A stretch of 64,000 nucleotides of DNA. Origin: Certhia americana. Its lineage: Eukaryota > Chordata > Aves > Passeriformes > Certhiidae. Under the pieces are notes generated by a model. It was not told the origin of the DNA, searched no databases, and was given only the letters and a program-made list of their open reading frames with translations. A program made the position numbers and the translations under genes. Positions 37,996-50,068 of the stretch are shown here, one piece after another; the stretch's first letter is position 1, and every line of letters begins with the position of its first letter. Where the stretch lies: positions 75,451,001-75,515,000 of the forward strand of contig CM031858.1 of assembly GCA_018697195.1 (NCBI GenBank), written 5' to 3'.

Positions 37996-38462
37996 CAGAT
38001 TTATTAATTGAAAAAAATGCAATTTAAACATAATCCTTCAGAGCAGAATGCTGAGACATTTCAGGGCATCTAAGTAATTTTTAGGAGTTGCCATTTAAAC
38101 CTAAACCAGTTTGCTATGAGGAATTCCCTTTTTGTTGTCAGCTACTCATTCAGTGGGTAGCACTTTTGATCTGCCTCTTGGATGACCAGCAGTGTGTTAC
38201 AGCAAAGATTTTTCAAGCAGGGTAAAAATCTCTAACCACTGAATTTTAACAGAGAAGCTGACTTCTAGGGGAAAGGAAAAAGAAAGCATTAAAACCTGTC
38301 ATGAATATGGTTCCAGAGATGTTAAAAGACTAAGGGACAAGAATCGCCTAATAAAACCCAGAAATAGGAGCAGTTACTTTTATGGACAAAAAGAATGATA
38401 GTAAGTATAGCAAATATTAATTCTTTTTATGACTGTATTATAATTCACTTTATAAATTAAGT
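37996..38462. other. AT-rich DNA, no gene
   Basis: No repeat or exon recognised. Confidence 0.55.
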
Positions 38463-38602
38463 CCAACCATCTATTTTAGCTTTGTCTTTGTAGCTGCAAA
38501 AATACACATTTTGACACCTTTTAGATAATAACAGTGCTTCTTGAGTGTATATTCACATATTATATGAGTTTGCATACTAAAAGAAATAAAGTTTCAAAGA
38601 AA

Positions 38603-38654
<52 letters not shown>

Positions 38655-38660
38655 AACCAT
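38463..38660 (+). mobile_element. Tiny poly(A)-tailed retrocopy with 8-bp TSD
   Basis: CCAACCAT occurs at 38463-38470 and again at 38653-38660, directly after a pure run of 47 A (38606-38652). Between them is a 135-bp body ending in AATAAA (38585-38590) 15 bases before the A-run. A poly(A) signal at the right distance, a long tail and a flanking direct repeat are together the mark of a 5'-truncated mRNA retrocopy. The body is probably the end of a 3' UTR and has no coding frame. The 94-codon Lys-rich frame across the tail is meaningless. The parent gene is unknown. Confidence 0.7.
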
Positions 38661-41600
38661 GGAAACAGAAAAAAAGCAATTTGGAAGAGCCAAAGAGTTT
38701 TATAAAAATCCCAACAACAATAAACTATACCTGTTGGAAAAAAACAAACAAAGCCATCTCTGGGGAAAAAATGATAAAAGGTAAACAATTAACCAGTATG
38801 CAGTTTAAAATCACATGAACAAAAGTAGTTATAAGTATCCTTTCAATGCATACATGGAAAAATCCATATCTTGTATAAGCACTTGTATTTTTCCTTTGAA
38901 GAATGACCAATGAAGTAAGGAGTTTAAACACAGGGGGACATTATCAAATAATAATTTTAATTCAGTGAGAAAATTTATTTGAAATAACAGAAAAAAGTAT
39001 TGCAAATTATCCTTATGCCTTTTTAGATGTTGAAAACTATAATCTTATGTCACTCATTCACTGTCATTTAAGACAGCTTCTTTAGTAATACATAGTGCCA
39101 GTAAAGGATTAGAATCTCAATCCATTTCCCCACCTTCATGATCCATTAATAAGCAGATTAGTTTCAGAATAAGGCAGTAAATTCAAACCTATATGCTTTT
39201 GATACTGCACACAACAATCTTTGTTTTATTTATTTTTCTTATTTATACAACTGTGTCTAGTAGACAGCAACAGTGGATCACTGAACTATTTTACTAGGCC
39301 ACTTTCCCAAACAGTGCAAATTTGCATTTTCCCTTATACTGTTGACATATGTTCTGTTTCCATAAAAACTGTGAACATGACAATCTATATCCTGAATACC
39401 CTTTTTACAAGTGTAGGGGTTTTTTTCCCAGCTGCCTACACTCATCTGGGTCGATCTGTGAGCAGCACCTCTGAACACTTTTTCATATTCAGCATATACA
39501 ATGTGTTTAGATATGAGAGAGGATGGAATTAGGCCCTTAATGTGCTTTCCATTCCTTTTCTGTCTTTGAAAAACAAACAATATAACCTGCAATTTGGACT
39601 CAAATCATCCTGAAATATGTAGTCTGTTCTAATAGTGGATGAGTGTAAAGAAGGTGGTACCTAAGTTGTTGATGTCTAAAGTGTGTGTGGGGGTTGCTTA
39701 TATTATGTATTTATTCATGTGAGAAAAGCTTTTTGAGAAGTGCTGTCTAGTGCTTTGCTGTCAACATGCTCAGGAGTAGCAAGCACTAAGATTTTTGGAT
39801 TTCAGTACCTCAAAAACCAGCAGAGGAAATATTCCAATGCCTTTTTTTGATTTTTCACTCATAATGAAAAATCTGTATTGTTTAATGTAACTACTGTGAC
39901 AGATTATAATCAGTTGATAAGGTCTGTCTCTTTAAATAGTTCGACAGGTTTTTTTTTTTTTTTATTCTAAGCCTGGCAAATTGCAGACCATCAAGTTAAA
40001 AAACAGTGGAGCAAAAGGAACCCTGTGGTTAGTGAGAATACTGCTGTTGTTAAATTCATTGGTCCTAGTGCTTAATCTTCATAGAAACAGAAACAGAAAA
40101 GGAGAAGCGTTCTTAATTTGATGTAGTTGTAATAACTATGTTTATTGGAAACAATGTATTGATTAAATAGACACTGAATTAAATAACTTCAGTTTTGACA
40201 TTTCTTCTTCCTGCTCCCAAAGTATGATGTTGCAATAACATGATCTTTATTACAAACCACCTCATTCTGTGATGCACTTCAACAACTGTTTTGGATCATT
40301 ATTTGGATCAACTGTAATGGATCATTATTCAGTCAAGGTCACATAACTCATTTGGCAAATGCTATGCACATCCGTCATTCAGTGGTGTTTCTGGATATGA
40401 GCTTAACAGTTAATAAACAATCAACATTTCTTCAATTTTCTGTTTGCTGAAACTTACCAAACTACCTGCAACTGCAACAGTCATCAAGTATGTTTTGTCA
40501 CTATAAACCCTGCAGATGTTTTATCTCACTCACAATAATCTGGGAATGGCAAAAGTTTTGCTTCTGTTCAGTTCAGAGGTAAAGATGTTATAAATGCCTT
40601 GGTAGTCCCTTCAGTCCATCCCTAGAAAATCTTGCCTTGGAAAGTGTCTCCATAATAACTCTGCTACAGAGGAGATTTTAAAATATTATTTATGGAAAAG
40701 ACTGCATTAAGATTGAACAAATGCGTGTTATGAATATTAGATTCTCTGAAAATTTTGTGATAATGGAATTACCCCCATTATAATTGTATCCATTCAGAGT
40801 AAGAGCTGATGGTTAAAAAGCTCACTAGCCTCTAAGAAACCCTAATTTAGTTGTCTGCCAGTACATAGATTTTCTGCATGACTGAGAATACTTAAAACAG
40901 CCTTGTGAAAATATTCAAGGCAGTTAGGGGAAGCTTCACAAATGTAAAGTTAACCATATTTTGGCAATTTAGAAAGTACACTTTAACTCTCACTATTTTA
41001 TTAGCACACAGTATCAGTAAAAGTACTTATTTAAACTTTTTTATTATTATTATTGCATATAATTATTCTTGCACTTGCACTTCGTTTATCTGGAACAATC
41101 TGGAAAAATAGTTGTCTATTCCCCTCATGGAATGAGGACTCTCTTAATAATGGACTCTCTTCAAATCTTTTCTACTCAGCCTTATTTTAGTGGTTCTCAG
41201 TTTCTCTGACTGGAAGATCTCTGAAGCCAACAGGTATCCATTTTGGGCTCTTAATGTATATTAAGGCTGAAAAAGCCATCTTAGTGATGTATATTAAGGC
41301 TGAAAAAGCCACAAAAATCTGCTTTAATCCAAAGGGTAATTGAAAATCCCCCTGACATCCATTAAAGGATATCAGATACAGATATCTCCTTTATGTGAAT
41401 GCCTCTCCTCCCCATAAACTGTGGCAGGGTAGTAATAATAATAAGTAAGTAATAACAATTACTAAGCATATACGTAATTCATTATTTGCTTCTCTAGACA
41501 TCCAGACTGAATGTTAGGCAGAGTTCCAGCCTATCCAGTTGCAACCAACTGCAAATGCTGAAAGTTCTGAGCTGAAACTTTCCCTTTCCCTGGATTTCTG

Positions 41601-42945
41601 CTTCCTTCTTCAGCATCACACACCTGTTCTAAACATTATATTTACAGATTTAAGCAAGAAGAGGGGAAAAAAAAGTATAGATAAACATTTGGTTAGATTA
41701 TGCTTTTATATTCTTAAATCAACTTCAGCCTGTCTTCTTCTAGGATGGTATTTAAATCTTGGCAGTCATTTAAAAGTGAAGACTGGTTAAGGTGTGGATA
41801 TCCTGTGGTTGCCCATAGTCCTGGGTTGCCGTTTCTTTATTTTTATTTACAGGATAAGATCATCATCTGTAATCTTTACTGCCTCAGGTACTTGTGTTTT
41901 CTTAGAGAAACTTTACAGTGGATTCATGTTCTGTGATACCTATGAAGATGGCAGGAGGAAAATTGACACAGCATGTGTAAAATCCCAGAGCCCATTTAAT
42001 GTCACAAGCAATGTGAATAATGTTGCCACAGATAAATCAGGAAGTATGTTTTAATGTAGAGTCTCTGTTTACTTAAAAGGTTGTCTTGCTATTACAAGTC
42101 CACTGACGAATGTTCCATTAGTCTCAAGGGATGAAACAGGCTTCTTCCTCACTGGCTTACTACCTTTTCTTCACTGGTTTGTCTGCACACTTTTGTAGTT
42201 GTACATAGTACAGCTTGCTCTCTGCCTGTAAATTTACTGAGAGGATATATTCTCCCCACATTCTTTTAGAAGGCTGAACAGAAACTACAGTGATATCCTT
42301 CCTCTTCCAACACCTTGGTGTGCCAGCTGATATAAACTCAGTGCAGTCATTATGAACTCAGTGCAGAAAGCTGTCTTGTTCTGTGAGTTTTTTACTGACA
42401 ACCTGAATGTATCCACCCACCAAAGAAAGATTTCATTGTATATCTACTAAGCTTTAGTCACAATCTTCCAGGCTGTTAGAGCTTCATATTATTGAAATCA
42501 CATTGCTGCTGGCTTTACAATGCAGCTGAAATGGGTCATTGATTCAATAGTGTGATTGTAAATATGGCAGCTGGATGGTTGGCAGCTTCTTTATTGCACA
42601 GTGTGCATATTGGAGATGTCTCTGTCTGAATCCCAATGTAGATGCTTTCTTCTGTTGTAGGTATGCATTTATTATATACGTAGCTTTCTTTTTTACTTTT
42701 GATTTAGTGTCCTGTTCAGTTGCTGGACATTCTTCCTTTATGTTTTTATTTCTATGTTCCTGAATGAGTCTTCCATGCTGTTTACTATACTTTGTGTCAG
42801 TAACTACAAAAAACTTATACTTTTGTAGTAGTGCAGTGCAGATATTGTTGAACTATCATCAAACTTGTGACTGATGAAGCTAAGAAGAATAGAGGTAATA
42901 CAGGCCTGAGAAGTTACCCAGATTTTCATGGCCTTTGTCAAGAAT
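38661..42945. other. AT-rich single-copy DNA, no gene
   Basis: Overlapping frames of about 104 codons on opposite strands at 39221-39592 show no domain. Three short frames near 41539-42054 likewise. A T-run lies at 39950-39963. No transposon recognised. Confidence 0.5.
41254..41311. repeat. 33-bp period tandem duplication
   Basis: A 25-base word (ATGTATATTAAGGCTG, then AAAAAGCCA) is present exactly at 41254-41278 and 41287-41311. Perfect identity suggests a recent local duplication. Confidence 0.85.
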
Positions 42946-43662
42946 GCTTTGTCTCGGAATTATAAAAAATTATTTTTTTTTTGTTTCTCTCTGTTTATTG
43001 GCTGTTTTTCTTCTTCCGAGAATGTAAAGTTTTGTTTTCACCAGCCAGAGATCTTGAAGGAAAGGGTGCAAGACTTTTCTTCTTGTGTTTTCTTCATTAT
43101 TTATTTTTTCTTATCATTACATTCTGTTCCTGACCTGCAGATTTCTTCCTTGCAGGTCAGTTCAAGGCACAAAACTCCAAATACCAAAGCTAACTACCTA
43201 ATGCCCAACTACCTAATGCTCAATACAAAATGCTCCCACCCTTAGGGTGGCGTAGATATTTATATTACAATCCACGTAATCAGTATTTATAATTCTACTC
43301 CAATAACTATTATCTATGTTAGAAGGTTAAACTCTATTCTAAACCAACTACAATGTGCCACCTCACAGCAGAACATGGAGGCAAGGAAGAAGAAGGAAGA
43401 AACCCAAAAGCCATGTGCTTCCTCCATCTTGTCATCACCTGTCTGCCATCCTAAAAATCCCATATATCTAAAATTCTCACCCTGTGATAAAACTGTACAC
43501 TATTCTACTATCTAATACATACTCTTGAAAACTCTGCTTCATTTCAGAGCCTAAAAGCCCTTTTACCATAGACAAAGGTTAAAAACATTCTTTATCAGAG
43601 ATCTTAAATCTCTCAAACATACAAAGAGATATTCCTCATAATTCCAGACTCCGACAGCTTTG
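42946..43662 (-). mobile_element. Solo ERV LTR, copy C, with 6-bp TSD
   Basis: The LTR body is 42952-43656 (705 bp), flanked by the perfect direct repeat GCTTTG at 42946-42951 and 43657-43662. On the minus strand it begins TGTCGGAGTCTGG and ends TTCCGAGA. A TATA box (TATAAATA) lies at 43257-43264 and an AATAAA signal at 43100-43105, both on the minus strand and in the correct order for U3 then R. It is longer than copies A and B partly because ACTACCTAATGC is repeated near 43193-43217. Its 105-codon plus-strand frame (42928-43245) is a chance reading. Confidence 0.92.
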
Positions 43663-46409
43663 AGCTTTATGTTGAAATGCTTTTACTGATATGCCTCTCA
43701 ATTAAAAGTAATTTTACTGCTATTTTTTTTAATGATGATGACGATGATTCAGTTTCCATTGGTTTTCTGGAAGAAATTTCCTTATCGCTGCTCTGTTTGA
43801 TTACTTTCTCAAAAACATTGCTAATGTTAGATGATGAATCTGTCTCTAATTAAGAAAATTGTACCATTCTAGAATATTTATATGAAGGTCAGCTTTAATC
43901 TAGTATATTTTTGTTTTGAGTCTTGGTTTTAAATTAAAAATTACATCTCATTATCTTGAGAGCTATATTACTCATTACACACCTTTACCAGGTATAAATA
44001 TGTTTTGATTTCTAGCATTTGTTTTACTCATTTCTCATTGCTTCTTCAGTGAAATAGAAAAAAACCACACTTATCTTCCATGCAGAGTCATTTTTTGGTG
44101 CCATTTACAGTGGTTTTTTTTTTTTTTTTTTTCCCCTTTCTTTCTTCATCTGGAAATCTGGTTTACCATCTAGGTTGAGTTTCTTTAGTCTCTAGTCTGA
44201 GTTTCTAAATGTTGTGTAGTTGGACTGTTGTTTTTTTCTTTTAGTGGACCACATTATTCATGGCTCTCAATACCATGTTTCACTCACTCATTGTGTGCTG
44301 GTTAATAACTACATCAAACTAGAGCTTTTATTTTATTTTATTTTTAGAGCCTTTGTTGCCAAAATATGACTATTATAAGCAGAACAGTATATTCACTCAG
44401 TTTCACTCTCTAGCAACCTCTGCTCTTCCATGCAAGTTCCATGTGATTAGCAAATGCTGATAAGAAAGAGAGAATACTCTCTATATTGAGGATCTATAGA
44501 TTTTACTTACTACTTTGGACTCCTAATACCAAGGTGTCACAAAATGAGAACATGAATCAAGTTTTGCATTATGAAGATCAGTGGTTACACAAAATAGAAC
44601 TTCATATAACAGCCCAAATCTGGAAAACCTTAAGAATCCATTTCATTATAATGTTTAGTTTGAAGATTAAAGCAAAGGTCAGAAATGGTATTTTCTTGAT
44701 AATTTTCTAGTTCACAATGTCTCTGTTTCATGCTAATAGAAGCAACTGCTGTGTATAACATTTTTCCTAAGATAAAATCAGAAACAGAAATGTTAAGTGG
44801 AAAACTTAAGGGTAGAAAATGAAAAGCACAAATGAAATTAATGTCTAACTTCTATACTTGCCTTAATTTACAGCTAAGCATCAGCTTCATTCCATTTTAT
44901 TCCTTCTTATCTTTTCATTAATAGGGGACTTACTCTATTGCAGAGATAAGGTGTATCTAGCACCCCAGTTATGCTATATTTAATTACAGGGAAAGAGAAC
45001 AAAAATAATTTAGGCTGAAAACATATACTGAAACTGGAACACAGCCAACTTGTCTGGTCCTGCCATTTCCTGAATGAAAAATGTTTGAAGTGCATTTGTC
45101 TCTCATTCTTTTTATCATTTTCTGGTAATTGCTTTTGATTCTTTCAGGATCAGTTCAGAAATAGATTCTGTAAATCCATCCAAAGTCTTGGTTTTAACCA
45201 GTGTTAAAAGAAGTAAATAGAGAGGTGGGGTTTTTCTCTCTCCTAACAGAAATTCAATGCAATATATCTAACATTCATATTGAGTCTTTGTACTGAATTC
45301 TCATCAAATTGAATTTATATAGAACTGATTCTTTTTGAGCTCAAAAGGTATCTGCATGGCATTGCTTAGAGAGAAAATTGTTATTGCCATCTGCAGTGGC
45401 CCTGTTGTGCAAGGTATTGAAGCGCATGTTTCTTTTCACCAAGTTTTTCTGGCCACCTGCAGTATTTAGGACAACAGACAACAAACGGGAAAAAAACAAA
45501 ATATGCATTTTGATTGTCTTTCCTTTTGTATTTATAAACACAGTCTTCAAACAACATTTATAGGGACCTATTTTGCTTTCATTTCCTAAGATTTTTTGAT
45601 TAATCATTTCACAAAGAATGGAAGGATAGACCTTTAAAATTATGTTTATGTTTATAATCCAACTTTATGTTAAGCTCTTTTTAGGCTCTGACAGCATTTA
45701 TTTTCTTCCTGTTTTCCAACTGGAGTTGGAAATGCTGAAATACCATAAAACAGGCTTGGATAAATTTGATAGATTCATATCCAGACCCAGAGTTTCAGTG
45801 CACTCTTGACTGTAAACATGCCTCTCACTCTCCCAAATTACTACCCTTATGTTTATGTACTGAAAAGGAAGAGAATTCCTGTTCTACATCTCATCAAAGA
45901 CTTCATGCTCTAGTTTTCCACTTTCCCCTGTTCCCATTATTCTGCATTGTCATATTGTTTGCCGTCCATCTTTTGTTACATTCTGCTATGCCAGCACTGA
46001 TTGTTTCCACACCATCTTATTATGTGTCCTGTGTACAAAGGGCTTTGTACACAGAATGTTCTGTCATTATCCCTTAAAAGGAAAGCTTCCTCAGCATATT
46101 ATTTGCTCTTACAGGAAAAGGATTAGAGAGATCTATTTTTTATATTGTATACATTACAAACTATTACAATGATGGAATGCTGTTAGGAATGTCAGAAACA
46201 CCAAGATTTTTTAATCAAAATGAAGTTGACAGTGTTAAATGTAGACTAAAAATCTAGTACCAATGCCAATGTGTTTGTAATTCGTGTAATTCATGTAATA
46301 ACTATAAGACAGAAATACAAATATTTTTCCCTATCCTGAATTCTTTAGAAAATCATCTGTTCAGACTTTGTTGGAAATAATGTTTCCATATGTATTGTGT
46401 TTGCATGAC
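43663..46409. other. AT-rich DNA, no gene
   Basis: A 19-T run lies at 44114-44132. Frames up to 103 codons (45766-46077) have no domain. No transposon recognised. GATGATGACGATGATT at 43733-43748 is a short imperfect triplet repeat. Confidence 0.5.
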
Positions 46410-46965
46410 AGATTTTGGCAGGGAAGCGGCCTACAGGGATGGCTTCTAAAAGGTTTCAGAAGCTTCCTCCATGTCTGGCAGAGCCAATGCCTGCAGCTCC
46501 AAAGACAGACATGGTGCTGGTGAAGGCTGGGCCAAATAGAAATGGCGGTAACTGCTCTATAATATCAGACTTAAGATGAAGAAAAGCAAAAGTTATTGGG
46601 CAGATGTAACTGTGGCCAGATAACATGGAATGAGAATATTTTAGAGGAACAATTCTGCACACAACAATGTCAGCTCAGGAGGGGCAGGAGATACTCCAGG
46701 CATTGGAGAGTAGCCTGCAGCAACTGGTGTAGACCATGGTGAAGCAGCTGTGCCCCTGAAGCTCATGGAGAGCTTCTGAGATATAGAGATCCATCCAGAG
46801 CCCATGGAGGAGACCCATTCCAGAGCAGGTAGATGCCCGAGAGGAGGCTGAGAACCCACGGGCCTTTGCTGGACCAGGCCCCTGTCAGGTATCTGCAGAC
46901 CTGTGGAGAGAGGAGCCCATGCTGCAGCGAAGTGGGATCATAACATGAGGAAGCTGACAGAAGTG
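46410..46965 (+). mobile_element. GC-richer bird interspersed repeat, ERV-like
   Basis: The segments GGCAGGGAAGCGGCC, GCAGAGCCAATGCCTGCAG, CATGGAGGAGACCCATTCC and GAGAGGAGCCCATGCTGCAG come in an order I recognise from bird genomes, with repeated GGAGCCCATG-type words. I believe it derives from an ERV but cannot name the family. Minus-strand frames at 46456-47050 are shadows of it. It abuts the CR1 that starts near 46970. Confidence 0.5.
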
Positions 46966-46969
46966 CTTG

Positions 46970-48390
46970 CTGAGCAGGTTTCCATGATTTCCTAGAAGTC
47001 CTGGCTAACTGGGAAGGATACCTAGTTGCCTGGAAGTTACAAAATGTCACTTCTGTCTACAAGAAAGGTTGGAAAGAGAATCTGGGGAAATACAGGTCTG
47101 TTAGTCTAACATCAGTGAGCAGATCATCTTGAGTGCAATCACATGGCGTGTGCAGAATAGCCACGGTACCAGGCCCACGCAGCATGGGTTTATGAGAGGC
47201 AAGTGATCCTTGACTGACCTGATCTGCTGCAATGACAAGGTGTCCCACTAAATGGATGAGGGAAAGGCTGTGGTGTTTTTTACCTAGACTATAGTAAACC
47301 TTTTGTCCACTTCCCTCCTGGAGAATGTCTGCTCCTGGCTTGGACAAGTGCACTGTTTGCTGGGTAAAAAGCTGACTGGATGGTTGATCGCAGGGAGTGG
47401 TGGTAAATGAAGTTAACTCCAGTTGGTAGCTAGTCACAAGCAGGTTTTCACAAGGCTTAGTATTGTTCAGTCTTGTTTAATATCATTGTCAATGATCTGG
47501 ATGAGGGGATTAAGTGCACCCTCATTATCTTTGCAGGTGACACCAAGTTCAGTGTGAGTGTTGACCTGCTGGAGGGTAGGAAGGCTCTGTAGAAGAATCT
47601 GGGCAGGCTGGATCAATGGGACAAAGACAATGGTGCGAGGTTCAACAAGGCCAAGTTCCAGTTCCTGCACATGGGTCACAACAACCCCGTGCAAGGCTAC
47701 AGGCTGGGGCAGGGTGTATAGAAAGCTGTCCAGGGGAAAAGGACCTGGGGGTGCTGGTCAACAGTGGCTGAACATGAGCCAGGGTGTGCCCAGGAGGCCA
47801 AGAAGGCCAATGGCATCCTGGCCTGTATCAGCAATAACGTGGCCAGCAGGACAGGGGAAGTGATTTTCCCCCTGTATTCGGCACTGGTGGGGCTGCACCT
47901 CTGGTTCTGTGTCCATTTTGAGTCCCGTCACTACAAGAAAGACATTGAGGTCCTGGAGCATGTCTGGAAAGGGCAACAGAGCTGGTGAAGGGTCTGGAGC
48001 ACAAGTCATGTGTGGTATGTTTCAGGGATCTGGGGTTGTTTAGTCTGTCTCAGGGGAGATCTTATTGTTGTCTGGAACTATCTGAGAGGAGGTTGTAGCC
48101 AGGTGGGTGTTGATCTCTTTTCCCTGGTAACAAGTGACAGAATGAGAGGAAATGGTCTCACAGTGTGTTGAAGGAGGCTTAGAGTGGATATTAGGAACGA
48201 TTTCTTCATGGACAGGATTGTTAAATATTGGAACAGGCTGCCCAGTCACTGTCTCTGGAGGTATTTTAAAACCCCATAAATCTGGTGCTTAGGGCTATGG
48301 TATAGTTGTGGGCTTGGCAGTGTTAGACTCATGGTTGGATGTGACGATCTTAAAGGCCTTGTTCAATGTAGAGGACTCTAGGATTCTAGG
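46970..48390 (+). mobile_element. Longest CR1 LINE copy in the window
   Basis: About 1.4 kb running from the reverse-transcriptase region through the 3' UTR. Recognisable pieces in order are NVTSVYKK, YRSVSLTS, the QHGFMRGK segment, the FADD-position motif, [32 protein letters not shown] and [13 protein letters not shown], then the 3' UTR with TTGTAGCCAGGTGGGTGTTG, TGGAACAGGCTGCCCAG and a terminal TCTAGGATTCTAGG. The catalytic motif at 47530-47541 reads FAGD, so one essential aspartate is lost. Stops and frameshifts are frequent. The element is 5'-truncated and inactive. Confidence 0.95.
47040..47988 (+). pseudogene. CR1 ORF2 reverse-transcriptase remnant (FAGD)
   Basis: This is the coding remnant within the CR1 at 46970-48390. 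It covers polymerase fingers/palm to the C-terminus. The palm motif that normally reads FADD reads FAGD, which would abolish metal binding. The YLDYSKAFD-type motif upstream is also altered (DYSKPFVH). In-frame stops occur, for example in the FNIFIND-equivalent region and before the GYRLGQGV segment's continuation. The open frame 47764-47988 is the intact C-terminal piece. It has no function as a protein. Confidence 0.9.
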
Positions 48391-50068
48391 AAAAGTTGTT
48401 TTAAAAACAGAGAGTGTTCCAGTGTAAACAATTTGTTGCAATCATGCACTGCACCATGTAGCACATCAGGACCTACTTCCCCTTTGACTCCTAAATTGAT
48501 AGTTTTGGTCTTTCACTGCAGCTCAGAGTAAGGAGAAAACATTGTCTTAGCAGCACTGTGCATCTTTCATGACTGCCCTTTATTTTTGCAAAAATATGAT
48601 TTCCTGGGGCTTGGTTTAGGGCTTTTTTCATTGTTTTATTTGATCGGTTTTCATACAAATTGTTAATTTTGTGCATAGTTCACAAAAGAGTGTTTGCAAA
48701 AGTACAAACACACCACAGGCTTGGACTAAGTAATATTCCTGTTCCCTCAATTATATACCATCAACTCCTGTTAACACCTGTTCATGCTGTGAAACAATAT
48801 TCAGCATGTTGATCTTCTTCACTTCCCTCTGGTCTTTACAATAAAAAAAAATAATACATATTATAAACTAAACCAGCATGTCATCTGCAGTGACAAAGTC
48901 TTGGGTTTTATTTCTCTTGCCTTAAGTTTCTGAGAATATCAAATGCCCAGGTTTTCAGAGAGTTTTACTCTAAAAACTGCTCAGCATCTGGTGTAACATA
49001 GGTCAGATAGGGTGCTGGATTAAGAGGAGGTGGAATCCTTTAAGTATAGGAAAAAGGCTCAGACCTTAGTCTTAGAAGAGGAGAAGCAATATGAAAGGAT
49101 GGGGAGGCCATGATGGTACCACAGAAAAGGAATGGAAAAAAAAGAGTGTTGCAATGACTGAGCAGAATGCAATTCATGGATATAAGAACAGGTAGGTTTT
49201 ATTGTTCAGTCATAGGTTTCAAAGCTGACACTACTTTTTACCTCTTATACATTCTAAAACCCTTCTGCAAATACAGTATCCACAAGGTTTTGGCAACCTC
49301 AGCCCTCCAGATACTTAACAAATGCCTTTCTAGGATCAGATAATTATTGTTTGAGTGTCTGTTTGAGGCTTGGTATGAATAGGACCTCCTATGGCAGTAC
49401 AGCTTCTTTGAATGCAAGCATGGGGTTACTATTACATTCTAAATCATAAAAGAAAAAAAAAAATGTTCAGTGCAGCTCTGATCTTTTTCATTCTAAAGCT
49501 AAATTAGAGTAATACTTCTGAGATAGTTGAGAAAGTATTTTCTTTACTGATATATTACACAACTGTTTGTTAAATGTTAATTTACCTAGAGGTGAATTTA
49601 CCAAAGAGCTAAATTAGAAAATATTAAGTCAATTTAGGGACATTAATAGCAAAAGAATATGCAATTCCTGACAAGTTGAATTTCAAACTTGACCCACAAA
49701 TACTTATTTTTTTTATTTTAATTTCTTTAGATTGTTTCTTTACAGTTGGCTTTGGCTTAGTAGCTCCAGATTGACTCCAGATTTTTCAGTGTCCAACATG
49801 TCTTTGTGAAGGCAGTCGTACACTGCAAACTAATTACTTTTCAATTTCTATCTATTTTCATTTTGTAATAGCCACATATACTGAGTTTTCCTGCACTACA
49901 TTTCCCTTTAGGAAATATTTCTTGCCAACCCACGAAAGCTTTTAAGATTTTTGGTTTTATTTGTTGCCTTCTTAGTTTTCTGACATTTTAGTTAGGAACA
50001 TAAGCAATAAAATAATAGTTAGAATTACATTTCCTGACATCACAGAGACATAAAAATACCTCCTTATT
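48391..50068. other. AT-rich DNA, no gene
   Basis: No exon or transposon recognised. The short A-runs at 48841-48850 and 49453-49463 are simple sequence. Confidence 0.55.

Noticed and set aside
38534..38818. 94-codon lysine-rich frame
   Set aside because: The lysines come from reading the 47-A tail of a retrocopy.
44114..44132. 19-T run as a minus-strand retrocopy tail
   Set aside because: No TTTATT signal just beyond it and no direct repeat.
47558..47863. 101-codon plus-strand frame with Trp/Arg/Ser bias
   Set aside because: It is an alternative reading of CR1 sequence. The genuine CR1 frame is recognisable beside it.
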